A DNA stretch of 64,000 nucleotides from an uncultured Lachnospiraceae bacterium (GTDB lineage Bacteria; Bacillota; Clostridia; Lachnospirales; Lachnospiraceae), in NCBI GenBank assembly GCA_910583835.1, contig CAJTYM010000004.1, forward strand, positions 1-64,000. The letters are read 5' to 3'. This document shows, piece by piece, positions 26,126 to 33,566 of the stretch; the stretch's first letter is position 1; each line of letters starts with the position of its first letter. The notes under the pieces were generated by a model. It was not told where the DNA came from, made no database searches, and saw nothing but the letters and a program-made list of their open reading frames with translations. The translations under genes were made by a program, and so were the position numbers.

Positions 26126-26578
26126 TTACGATTCCCTGATATCGATCTGTTCTTCCTGAAATGCCTGTGAATCCAGATAGCCCTGCAGTATCAATACAGC
26201 AGCAATCTTATCCACATAGCCCTTGCGCGCCTCTCTGCGCACGCCGCTCTCCATCAACGTCCGTTCCGCTGCCACTGTTGTCAGACGCTCGTCCCACAAG
26301 ATAACAGAAAGACCGCTCCGTCTCTCCAGCATCTCCTTGAACTCCAGCGTCTTTTCACAGCGCTCACCTTCCGTGTTATTCATGTTCTTCGGAAAACCAA
26401 GCACAATTTCCCCGACCTGGTATTCCACTATCAGCTCTTCTATTCTCGCCAAAGTCTGCCTGAGCTTTCCGGGCGACTTCCTGGGGATAGTCTCGACTCC
26501 CTGTGCCGTCACCTGCAATGCATCGCTGATTGCGACGCCCACTGTCTTGGAGCCAAAATCCAAACCCATTATCCGCAT
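26126..26578 (-). CDS. ruvX: putative pre-16S rRNA nuclease / Holliday junction resolvase
   Basis: A 150-residue YqgF/RuvX RNase H-fold nuclease. It begins MRIMGLDFGSKTVGVAISD with the first catalytic aspartate. LGFPKNMNNTEG and the acidic/aspartate pair DERLTT and GYVDKIAA are the other active-site strands. The family trims the 5' end of 16S rRNA and has been linked to junction resolution. The start follows AGGAGG ten bases past the ireB stop. Confidence 0.92.
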   Translation of the reverse strand: MRIMGLDFGSKTVGVAISDALQVTAQGVETIPRKSPGKLRQTLARIEELIVEYQVGEIVLGFPKNMNNTEGERCEKTLEFKEMLERRSGLSVILWDERLTTVAAERTLMESGVRREARKGYVDKIAAVLILQGYLDSQAFQEEQIDIRES

Positions 26579-26588
26579 CTAATGCCTC

Positions 26589-26852
26589 CTATTCCCAAAA
26601 ATTATTCCTGATATACTGGCGCAAAATCTCTTCTACCAATTCATCACGTTCTACTTTCATAATGAGGCTTCTGGCATTTTTGTGGCTGGTAATGTAAGTA
26701 GGGTCTCCAGACATGATATACCCGACAATCTGATTTACCGGATTGTACCCTTTCTCCCGCAGCGCACTGTACACGATTTCCATGATATCATTTACGTGTA
26801 TCTTCTGCTCTTTCTCCACTTTAAAAAATTGAGTATTGTTTTTATCCTGCAT
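26589..26852 (-). CDS. ireB: IreB-family regulatory phosphoprotein (UPF0297)
   Basis: An 87-residue member of UPF0297. The family core is clearly recognisable: ALREKGYNPVNQIVGYIMSGDPTYIT. The N-terminal TQFF segment corresponds to the region in enterococcal IreB where the PASTA kinase IreK phosphorylates threonines, which links the family to cell-wall stress and cephalosporin tolerance. It heads the ireB-ruvX-DUF1292 operon, with its promoter at 26905-26933. Confidence 0.92.
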   Translation of the reverse strand: MQDKNNTQFFKVEKEQKIHVNDIMEIVYSALREKGYNPVNQIVGYIMSGDPTYITSHKNARSLIMKVERDELVEEILRQYIRNNFWE

Positions 26853-26904
26853 TTTTCCACGCCCTTATTTCGCTCTTTCGTTCTGATAAATCTTCCTTTT
26901 CACT

Positions 26905-26933
26905 ATTCTAATACAAACGTTCGGAAAACTCAA
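26905..26933 (-). promoter_or_regulatory. promoter of the ireB operon
   Basis: On the minus strand TTGAGT (26928-26933) and TAGAAT (26905-26910) are separated by exactly 17 bp, a near-consensus sigma-A promoter. The -10 box is about 50 bp before the ireB ATG. Confidence 0.65.
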
Positions 26934-26971
26934 GATTTTTCTTCTAAATTTAAGTTTCCCCATCTGTTATC

Positions 26972-28324
26972 TTAACTGATATTTTCATTTGAAAGGTTTT
27001 CCATACATAGTACATGCTCTTTCAATTGGGAAACTACCGTGCCCCTTATCAGCTTGTTTTCCATGTTCCCATCCCTCTGCCCTTCCGCAGGAACTGCTAT
27101 TTTTACATATTCTTTCGTATGTCCGAGAAAATATTCCACGCCGCCAAAAGAAACTTTCTCTTCCACCAATATCTCAGCCTGCCTGCCGATATGCCACTGT
27201 AAAAATTCCTCGTTCATCACTGCCAGGTCCTCAAACAAAATTTCGCTGCGCGCATGTTTTATCTCCTCCGGCACCTGCTGCTCCATCCTGTCTGCCCGCG
27301 TGCCTCTGCGCCTGGAATATTTAAAGATATGGATTTCAAAAAAACCAATCTTTTTCAGGAACCTCCTGGTAACCTCAAACTCTTCCTCCGTCTCTCCGGG
27401 AAACCCGACAATCACATCCGTAGTAATCGCCGGATGGCTGAAAAATTTCCTTAAAATATTGCAGCCCTGTTCATACTCCCCACAGGTGTATTTGCGGTTC
27501 ATGCGCTGCAAGGTACCATCACAGCCGCTCTGCAGGGACAGATGAAAATGCGGGCAGATTTTAGGCAGCCCCGACAATCTCCTGACAAACTCCTCTGTGA
27601 TGATTTTCGGTTCCAGGGAGCCAAGGCGGATACGTGCAATCCCCGGTACGCTATGGACCTCTTCTATCAATTGTAGCAAATCTGTCCCCAAATCCACGCC
27701 GTAAGAACTCAGATGAATCCCGGTAAGCACAACTTCACGGTAACCGTTTGCTGACAGCCTGCCGACCTCCTTAAGCACATCTGAAACCTCCCTGCTCCTT
27801 ACGCGCCCTCTGGCATATGGAATGATACAATAACTGCAGAACTGGTTACAGCCATCCTGTACCTTGATAAATGCCCTTGTACGCTCCGCAGTATGGCTAA
27901 GGGTCAATTTCTCGTAAGACAAATCTGCGGCAATATCTTCCACTGATGAAAAATTCTCCGGGGATGCCTTATTTTCACGTTCCGCAAAAAAACTCTCCAG
28001 CAGCTTTGGCAGTTCATGCTTCTTATTATTGCCAATCAATATGTCAACCGCCGCATCTTTTTGCACCTGTTCTTCTGATGTCTGCACGTAGCATCCTGCG
28101 GCAACCACCACGCTGTGCGGATTTCTCTTTTTGGCACGGTGGAACATCTGCCTGGATTTGCGTTCCGCAATGTTCGTCACGGAACACGTATTAATCACAT
28201 AGACGTCCGCCGCTTCCTCAAAAGGCACAATCTCATAGCCGGACCGCTCCAAAAGCTGCTGCATGCTCTCTGTCTCATAGGCGTTCACCTTGCAGCCCAG
28301 ATTATGGAATGCTGCTTTTCTCAT
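26972..28324 (-). CDS. mtaB: tRNA t6A37 methylthiotransferase MtaB
   Basis: A roughly 450-residue radical SAM methylthiotransferase that converts t6A-37 to ms2t6A in tRNA. The N-terminal UPF0004 domain has NLGCKVNAYE and the cluster cysteines in NTCSVTN and AAGCYVQ. The radical SAM CxxxCxxC lies in GCNQFCSYCIIPYARGR, and a C-terminal TRAM-like region follows. The start at 28324 has AAAGGG upstream; the longer frame lacks a site. It is divergent from the HPr-like gene and lies upstream of ireB. Confidence 0.93.
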   Translation of the reverse strand: MRKAAFHNLGCKVNAYETESMQQLLERSGYEIVPFEEAADVYVINTCSVTNIAERKSRQMFHRAKKRNPHSVVVAAGCYVQTSEEQVQKDAAVDILIGNNKKHELPKLLESFFAERENKASPENFSSVEDIAADLSYEKLTLSHTAERTRAFIKVQDGCNQFCSYCIIPYARGRVRSREVSDVLKEVGRLSANGYREVVLTGIHLSSYGVDLGTDLLQLIEEVHSVPGIARIRLGSLEPKIITEEFVRRLSGLPKICPHFHLSLQSGCDGTLQRMNRKYTCGEYEQGCNILRKFFSHPAITTDVIVGFPGETEEEFEVTRRFLKKIGFFEIHIFKYSRRRGTRADRMEQQVPEEIKHARSEILFEDLAVMNEEFLQWHIGRQAEILVEEKVSFGGVEYFLGHTKEYVKIAVPAEGQRDGNMENKLIRGTVVSQLKEHVLCMENLSNENIS

Positions 28325-28408
28325 CGCAATTTTCCCTTTCTGTGTCTCTCCACGGCAATCTGCCGAAAAAGACAATACTATTTCTTCCTTAAATTGGTCA
28401 TGGTGTTA

Positions 28409-28437
28409 TTGACTTTTCCCATAAAAGAGGATAAGAT
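28409..28437 (+). promoter_or_regulatory. promoter of the HPr-like gene
   Basis: TTGACT (28409-28414) and TAAGAT (28432-28437) are 17 bp apart, a good sigma-A promoter. It lies about 60 bp before the ATG, with a perfect AAGGAGG ribosome site in between. Confidence 0.7.
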
Positions 28438-28497
28438 AAAGAAAATGTTTCTAAATATTGAAACAACCATAAATTAAATGTGAAGGAGGCTTTTACA

Positions 28498-28728
28498 ATG
28501 ATAGAAGTACAAATTTCTTTAAATTCCATCGACAAGGTTAAATCTTTCGTCAACGCCATCACTCAGTTTGACTTTGACTTTGATTTGATTTCCGGAAGAT
28601 ATGTTATCGATGCCAAATCCATTATGGGTATCTTCAGCCTTGACTTATCCAAACCCATTGATTTAAAAATCCATGCGGAAGACAACGAAGATGAAGTTAT
28701 GGAAGTCATCAAGCCGTATCTGGTTTAA
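28498..28728 (+). CDS. HPr-like protein lacking the phosphohistidine
   Basis: A 76-residue protein that matches HPr over its second half: RYVIDAKSIMGIFSLDLSKP aligns with the Ser46 region and the following helix, and KIHAEDNEDEVMEVI with the C-terminus. The N-terminal segment that carries His15 in HPr reads QISLNSIDKVKSFVNA, with no histidine. It therefore cannot pass phosphate in the PTS but keeps the regulatory-serine motif (KSIMG), as in Crh of Bacillus. A role in carbon regulation is inferred. The start at 28498 follows AAGGAGG. It is monocistronic, with its own promoter and terminator. Confidence 0.82.
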   Translation: MIEVQISLNSIDKVKSFVNAITQFDFDFDLISGRYVIDAKSIMGIFSLDLSKPIDLKIHAEDNEDEVMEVIKPYLV

Positions 28729-28749
28729 TCCTCACGCATAATACGGTAC

Positions 28750-28782
28750 ATCCCCCCATGAAGAATCATGGGGGATTTTTCA
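28750..28782 (+). terminator. rho-independent terminator of the HPr-like gene
   Basis: A stem of CCCCCATG against CATGGGGG (about 28753-28774) is followed by ATTTTTC on the plus strand, 24 bp after the stop codon. This is a textbook terminator. Confidence 0.85.
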
Positions 28783-28807
28783 TTTTACTTCTTTGGTCAC
28801 GGTAAGA

Positions 28808-28921
28808 GACCTCAGGACTCTCCCCAACTTCTGTGTACTTCATTGGCTACTACAAAAGACCTCAGGACTCTCCCCAACTTCGTTGGGTCCCCCCTCAGGT
28901 CATTTGGTCCCCCCTCAGGTC
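28808..28921. repeat. palindromic element with duplicated arms at the thiI end
   Basis: The core palindrome at 28858-28901 pairs GACCTCAGG with CCTGAGGTC and has an inner CCCAACTTCGTTGGG hairpin. A second left arm occurs at 28808 and a second right arm at about 28902-28921, so the element is partly tandemly duplicated. The right arm supplies the TGA stop codon of thiI (aaaTGACCTGAGG). It belongs to the same family as the elements at 22595 and 63588. Confidence 0.7.
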
Positions 28922-30098
28922 ATTTTACAATAATAGTCTCTGTCGTCTCAATGGCAGTCTTCACCATCTCTTCAATCTGCTCCCTCAGGTGCAGTTCCGA
29001 ACGCCGGATGACCTTGAGGCTCGGCTTCGTCACCGGATGTTTTGCCACGAATATCGTACAGCAGTCCTCATAGGGCAGGATGGATGTCTCAAACGTGCCA
29101 ATTTTCTTGGAAAGCTCAATAATCTCCTGCTTATCAAAACCAATCAGCGGACGGTAAACCGGCATGGTGCAGACCTCGTCCGTCGCTGCCAGGGACTGCA
29201 TGGTCTGGCTTGCCACCTGCCCGATGCTCTCGCCGGTAATCAGACCGAGGGATTCCGTCTCCCTGGCAAAATGCTCCGCAATCCGCATCATATAGCGGCG
29301 CATGATAATCGTCAGTTCCTCATGGGGGCATTTCTCGTAAATGTACATCTGGATATCGGTAAAATTGACCACTTTCAAATAAATGGGACCTGTATACTTT
29401 GCGACAATCCTTGCCAAATCCACGACTTTCTGTTTGGCGCGTTCACTCGTGTAGGGCGGTGCATGGAAATAAACGGCATCAATCTTCACACCGCGCTTAG
29501 CTATCATAAAACCTGCCACCGGGCTGTCGATGCCGCCGGACAAAAGCAGCATTCCCTTGCCGTTCGTGCCGACCGGCATCCCGCCAGGTCCCGGAATAAT
29601 TTCCGAATAAATATTGATTTTCCCGCGGATTTCCACATTTACCAGGATATCGGGATTGTGCACATCCACTTTCATGTCCGCAAATGCCTCCAATATCCGC
29701 TCTCCTAACGCCGCATTCACTTCCATGGAGGGCATGGGATAACTCTTGCGTGCCCGCCGGGTATTGACCTTGAAGGTAATGTGTTTGTCTGGATAACGCT
29801 TGTCCAGGTAAGATACCACATCTTCTGCCAGCTTGTCAAATCCCTCATCCTCCGTAAGCACAACCGGGCAGATTCCCACAATGCCAAACACATGCTGCAG
29901 ATTCTCTAATGCTTCATCATAATCAAACTCTGACAACGCTTCGATATAAATGCGCCCCTGTTCTTTGCTAATCTGAAATTCCCCATCCACTGGTTTTAAG
30001 GCATACTTAATCTGCCGCACCAACGCATCTTCAAACAGATGGCGGTTCTTCCCCTTGATGCCAATCTCTCCGTATTTTATCAAAAATGCTCGAAACAT
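28920..30098 (-). CDS. thiI: tRNA 4-thiouridine synthase ThiI
   Basis: ThiI adenylates U8 of tRNA and transfers sulfur to make 4-thiouridine; some forms also feed thiazole synthesis. The 392-residue protein has the N-terminal ferredoxin-like/THUMP region (LIKYGEIGIKGKNRHLFE), the PP-loop LLSGGIDSPVAGF, and the conserved C/H patch near YMMRIAEHFA. It lacks the C-terminal rhodanese domain found in E. coli ThiI, as is usual in Firmicutes, where a dedicated cysteine desulfurase (the upstream gene) gives the sulfur. AGAAAGG precedes the ATG. The stop codon lies in a palindromic repeat. Confidence 0.95.
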   Translation of the reverse strand: MFRAFLIKYGEIGIKGKNRHLFEDALVRQIKYALKPVDGEFQISKEQGRIYIEALSEFDYDEALENLQHVFGIVGICPVVLTEDEGFDKLAEDVVSYLDKRYPDKHITFKVNTRRARKSYPMPSMEVNAALGERILEAFADMKVDVHNPDILVNVEIRGKINIYSEIIPGPGGMPVGTNGKGMLLLSGGIDSPVAGFMIAKRGVKIDAVYFHAPPYTSERAKQKVVDLARIVAKYTGPIYLKVVNFTDIQMYIYEKCPHEELTIIMRRYMMRIAEHFARETESLGLITGESIGQVASQTMQSLAATDEVCTMPVYRPLIGFDKQEIIELSKKIGTFETSILPYEDCCTIFVAKHPVTKPSLKVIRRSELHLREQIEEMVKTAIETTETIIVK

Positions 30099-30110
30099 GT
30101 TATTTCCTTT

Positions 30111-31262
30111 CTAATGCCTGGTATACTTCCCCAACATAGGGACCAGCTCTTTGAGGCTGGCAAGACAGTACTCCACTTCCTCCAATGTGTTCTGCGGGCA
30201 GAAACTGATGCGCACCGTGGAATCCAGATAACCCTTGCCAACACCGATTGCCTGAAGCGTTGCGCTCTTTGCTGGTTTGTTGGAGGCACACGCGCTTCCC
30301 GCAGAGACATAAATCTGCCTGTCCTCCAAGGCGTGGAGCAGCACCTCACTGCGGACGCCATCCACACTGAGGCTGACAATATGGGGCGCGCTGTGCTGGC
30401 AATTGCCGTTGACATGTGCCCAACTCTGCCCGGCCAGCCCCTCAATCAACGATTCTTTTAGCTGGTATAAATGGGCCTGTTTGACCGCGAAATCCTCATA
30501 CGCCTCTTTCGCCGCCTGCCCAAGACCCGCAATTCCGGGCACATTTTCTGTCCCGGAACGCATATTTTTCTGCTGTCCGCCGCCAAAAAGAATCGGCTTC
30601 AGTTTTGTCTTCTCTTTCACATACAGGAATCCGCTTCCTTTCGGTCCATGAATCTTATGTCCGCTGGCAGACATCAGGTCAATCCCCAATTTACCTGGAT
30701 GGATGGCATACTTCCCATATGCCTGAATCGCATCTACGTGAAATAATGTCTGCGGATTTTTGTTCTTAATGATTTGCGCCGCTTCCGCAATCGGCTCAAC
30801 GGCTCCAATTTCGTTATTTACATACATGATGGATGCCAGAATGGTATCCTGCGTTACCACGGATTCCAACTCTTCCAGAGATATGATGCCATTTTTGTCC
30901 ACATCCAGATACGTTACCTCAAATCCCTGTTCTTGCAAAAACTTCATGGGCGCTGCCACTGCCGGATGTTCTATCTTCGTGGTAATCAGATGGTTCCCAC
31001 TTCGCCTGTTTGCCATCGCCGCGCCTATAATGGCAAGGTTATTGGATTCCGTGCCCCCGGAAGTGAAAATCAGTTCTGAGCCTTTGGCTTTCAAGGTCTT
31101 GCAGATTATGTCCCGCGCATCCCGGATATAGTTTTCCCCCTCCATCCCTTTCACATGCAAAGAGGAAGGATTGCCATAATCCTCTGTCAATGCGCGTACC
31201 ATAATCTCTTTCACCTTTTCTGAACAGCGGGTCGTGGCAGAATTGTCAAAATATGCCTCCAT
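30111..31262 (-). CDS. cysteine desulfurase (NifS/NifZ-like)
   Basis: A 383-residue PLP enzyme that takes sulfur from cysteine. The N-terminus YFDNSATTRC, the cofactor lysine in SASGHKIHGPKG, and the reactive cysteine in SAGSACASNKP are seen. It lies 12 bp upstream of thiI in the same direction; in Bacillus the equivalent NifZ donates sulfur directly to ThiI for tRNA thiolation, so this is probably a ThiI-dedicated desulfurase rather than the main IscS/SufS. GGAGGAT precedes the ATG, overlapping the region just after the rsmE stop. Confidence 0.93.
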   Translation of the reverse strand: MEAYFDNSATTRCSEKVKEIMVRALTEDYGNPSSLHVKGMEGENYIRDARDIICKTLKAKGSELIFTSGGTESNNLAIIGAAMANRRSGNHLITTKIEHPAVAAPMKFLQEQGFEVTYLDVDKNGIISLEELESVVTQDTILASIMYVNNEIGAVEPIAEAAQIIKNKNPQTLFHVDAIQAYGKYAIHPGKLGIDLMSASGHKIHGPKGSGFLYVKEKTKLKPILFGGGQQKNMRSGTENVPGIAGLGQAAKEAYEDFAVKQAHLYQLKESLIEGLAGQSWAHVNGNCQHSAPHIVSLSVDGVRSEVLLHALEDRQIYVSAGSACASNKPAKSATLQAIGVGKGYLDSTVRISFCPQNTLEEVEYCLASLKELVPMLGKYTRH

Positions 31263-31271
31263 CTTATCCTC

Positions 31272-32003
31272 CTAATCTTCCACTGCATACTGTAACATAG
31301 AAAGCGCACAGAGCCCGGCTGTCTCCGTGCGAAGAATGCGGTTCCCAAGGGAAACCAGCTCCATATCTTCCTTTGCCAATGCAATCTCTGCGGAATCATA
31401 GCCGCCCTCAGGCCCTATAAAAATCCCTATGGAAGAACCTTTTGGTATCTTGCTGAACACTTCCCTGGTATGCGCCATTCCACGCTGGTTCTCATAGGGC
31501 AGGATCCGCACGTCCAAACTTCGGGCATACTCCGCTGCCTGCCTGAAATTCATGACCATGCCCACCTGGGGAATGATACTGCGCTTCGACTGTTTTGCCG
31601 CGCTCTCTGCAATCGCCTGCCATCTCGCCTGTTTCGCTTTCGCCCGCTTCTCGTCCAGCTTGACCACACAGTTCTTCATGGCAACCGGTATGATTTGCGA
31701 AACGCCAAGCTCCACGGCTTTTTGGATGACCAACTCCATCTTATCTCCCTTGGGAAGGCCCTGAAACAGCGTAACCTTAAGGGATGGCTCCGTCCCCTCC
31801 GCTTCCCGCAGGACCGTAAGGGCAATTTCATCACTCTCTATCTGGCTGATAGCACAGTAAAAATCCTCTCCTGCGCTATCGCTGATACGCACCTCATCCC
31901 CAATGCGCATACGGAGCACATTTTTGATATGGTTCACATCACTGCCCGTGATGATGGCTTTGGTCCCGCAAATCTGCTCCGGCTCTACAAAAAACTGAAA
32001 CAT
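31272..32003 (-). CDS. rsmE: 16S rRNA (uracil-1498-N3)-methyltransferase
   Basis: RsmE methylates U1498 of 16S rRNA. At 243 residues it has the usual length. The N-terminal PUA-like part includes DVNHIKNVLRMRIGDEV. The SPOUT knot is shown by IFIGPEGGYDSAEI and the C-terminal SLGNRILRTETAGL. AGGAGTG precedes the ATG, 15 bp after the prmA stop. The order prmA-rsmE is conserved in Firmicutes. Confidence 0.95.
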   Translation of the reverse strand: MFQFFVEPEQICGTKAIITGSDVNHIKNVLRMRIGDEVRISDSAGEDFYCAISQIESDEIALTVLREAEGTEPSLKVTLFQGLPKGDKMELVIQKAVELGVSQIIPVAMKNCVVKLDEKRAKAKQARWQAIAESAAKQSKRSIIPQVGMVMNFRQAAEYARSLDVRILPYENQRGMAHTREVFSKIPKGSSIGIFIGPEGGYDSAEIALAKEDMELVSLGNRILRTETAGLCALSMLQYAVED

Positions 32004-32018
32004 GTTCTCACTCCTGTG

Positions 32019-32963
32019 CTATTTTCTGGCGGTAATGCTGACCCACTCGCCCTGACGGCAGACCTCTAAAATCTCAAGCCTTGCTTGAAGGACCGCCGCT
32101 TTTACCGCCTCTTCCTTAAAGTCAATGATTCCGCTGGTAATATAGATTCCGCCCTTTTTCAGGCGGCTCGGAATTACCGGCGTCAGGGGGATAATGATAT
32201 CCGCCAGGATATTGGCAACTACGATATCATAGTCCCCGCCTACTTTCTCCTGCAGCTTACTGTCATCTATGAGGTTGCCATGGTAAAAACAGCCACTTTC
32301 CATGGGCAGATGGTTTATCTGCATATTGTCTTTCGTCGCTTCCATGCATATGGGGTCAATATCCGTCCCCACTACAGCAGCTGCGCCAAGTTTCAGGCTG
32401 ACCAGGGATAAGATACCGCTTCCGCAGCCCACATCCAGTATCCTGTCCCCCCGGTTCAGATACTTATCTAACTGGCGGATACAAAGCTGCGTGGTCTCAT
32501 GTTTGCCGGTGCCAAAAGAAGTCCCGGGGTCAATCTCAATCACGCAGCGGTAATCCACAGCCTGCGGCATCTCCTCCCAGGTTGGCTTAATCAGGATATC
32601 CTCAATCACAAAGGACTTAAAATATTTCTTCCAGTTGTTAATCCAGTCCTTGTCCTCCGTCTCTCCCTCACTGATTGCAGCGCTGCCCACATCCACAAAC
32701 ATCCGCAGGCCCTCAAGTTCCTTCCGCACTTGGGCGAGAAGCGCCCCATGCTCTCCCTCCTCCAGGAAGAAACTGACCTTAGCGATGCCTTCGTCTGGCG
32801 GCAGTTGGGGCAGAATGTCAATATACATCTGCTCCTTTTCTTCTGCCGACAAAGGAACATTATCTTCAATCTGCACACCCTCAATCCCCAGGTCTGCCAG
32901 CATACTGCTGACAAGGTCCTCCGCCTGGGTCGTTGTCTGGATGGTATACTGTTTCCATTTCAT
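32019..32963 (-). CDS. prmA: ribosomal protein L11 methyltransferase
   Basis: PrmA trimethylates ribosomal protein L11. The roughly 314-residue protein has the family DPGTSFGTGKHETTQL segment, the SAM motif ILDVGCGSGILSL, and the NILADIIIPL substrate motif. The start at 32963 has GAGGAG seven bases before it; a start 15 bases upstream would overlap the J-domain gene without a site. It is followed closely by rsmE. Confidence 0.95.
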   Translation of the reverse strand: MKWKQYTIQTTTQAEDLVSSMLADLGIEGVQIEDNVPLSAEEKEQMYIDILPQLPPDEGIAKVSFFLEEGEHGALLAQVRKELEGLRMFVDVGSAAISEGETEDKDWINNWKKYFKSFVIEDILIKPTWEEMPQAVDYRCVIEIDPGTSFGTGKHETTQLCIRQLDKYLNRGDRILDVGCGSGILSLVSLKLGAAAVVGTDIDPICMEATKDNMQINHLPMESGCFYHGNLIDDSKLQEKVGGDYDIVVANILADIIIPLTPVIPSRLKKGGIYITSGIIDFKEEAVKAAVLQARLEILEVCRQGEWVSITARK

Positions 32964-32974
32964 GCCTGTGCTCC

Positions 32975-33466
32975 TCAATTCCTAAACTGCTTCTTCAAGC
33001 TGTCATACATCTGGTTGATTGCCTGCAAGGTGTTCGTATCTCCTGACGCATTGTCTGGATGATAAATTTTGGTGAGGTCTTTATAGCGTTTCTTAAGTGC
33101 AACCATACTATTGACACCTGAGAAAAACATCTGCGCTTCTGGAACGGAACTGTCCGCTGCTTTTACCCGCGCGCTGCTGCCTGAGCGGGAATAGCGTCTT
33201 TTCTCCCGCTCCATGTCCTCTTTTTCATGGGCAAGTTTCTGCAGCTCCTCCTCCAGAATCTTCCATTTCATCTGGAACAGATGCTTTTCATCCGCCATTC
33301 GCTTTTGTTCCAGGCTCTTTCTCCTGTTAAAATCCTGCTGTTCCTGTTTGAATCTGCGTCTGTCCTCCTCCAACTCCTGCCGCTCCCTGCGCAGCATCCT
33401 GGACTGAAGATCTTCCGACATTGGTTCTCGAATCACCCTCCCCAGCTGCCGTTTCGGCTGATCCAT
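32975..33466 (-). CDS. J-domain protein with a coiled-coil N-terminus
   Basis: A 163-residue protein. Residues 15-95 form a highly charged coiled coil (LEEDRRRFKQEQQDFNRRK). The C-terminal 50 residues form a degenerate J-domain (ALKKRYKDLTKIYHPDNAS) with the HPD triad intact. Such proteins recruit DnaK. It sits at the head of the prmA-rsmE-nifS-thiI run and near the dnaK operon, but a large unrelated gene separates it from dnaJ. AAGGGGG precedes the ATG. Confidence 0.8.
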   Translation of the reverse strand: MDQPKRQLGRVIREPMSEDLQSRMLRRERQELEEDRRRFKQEQQDFNRRKSLEQKRMADEKHLFQMKWKILEEELQKLAHEKEDMEREKRRYSRSGSSARVKAADSSVPEAQMFFSGVNSMVALKKRYKDLTKIYHPDNASGDTNTLQAINQMYDSLKKQFRN

Positions 33467-33483
33467 CTTTTTTCCCCCTTCGT

Positions 33484-33556
33484 ATCTGCTGCCTGTAAAC
33501 TATGGCTGTGCTGTTACACATTTGTCAATTTGTATCTGCCGCCTGTAGGCTGTGGC
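33484..33556. repeat. imperfect 30-bp direct repeat
   Basis: Two related copies lie at about 33484-33513 and 33527-33556, sharing TGTATCTGC(T/C)GCCTGTA and a CTATGGCTGTG/CTGTGGCGA tail. They sit between the J-domain gene and the secreted transglutaminase gene. No function is evident. Confidence 0.5.
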
Positions 33557-33566
33557 GAAATGGCTG

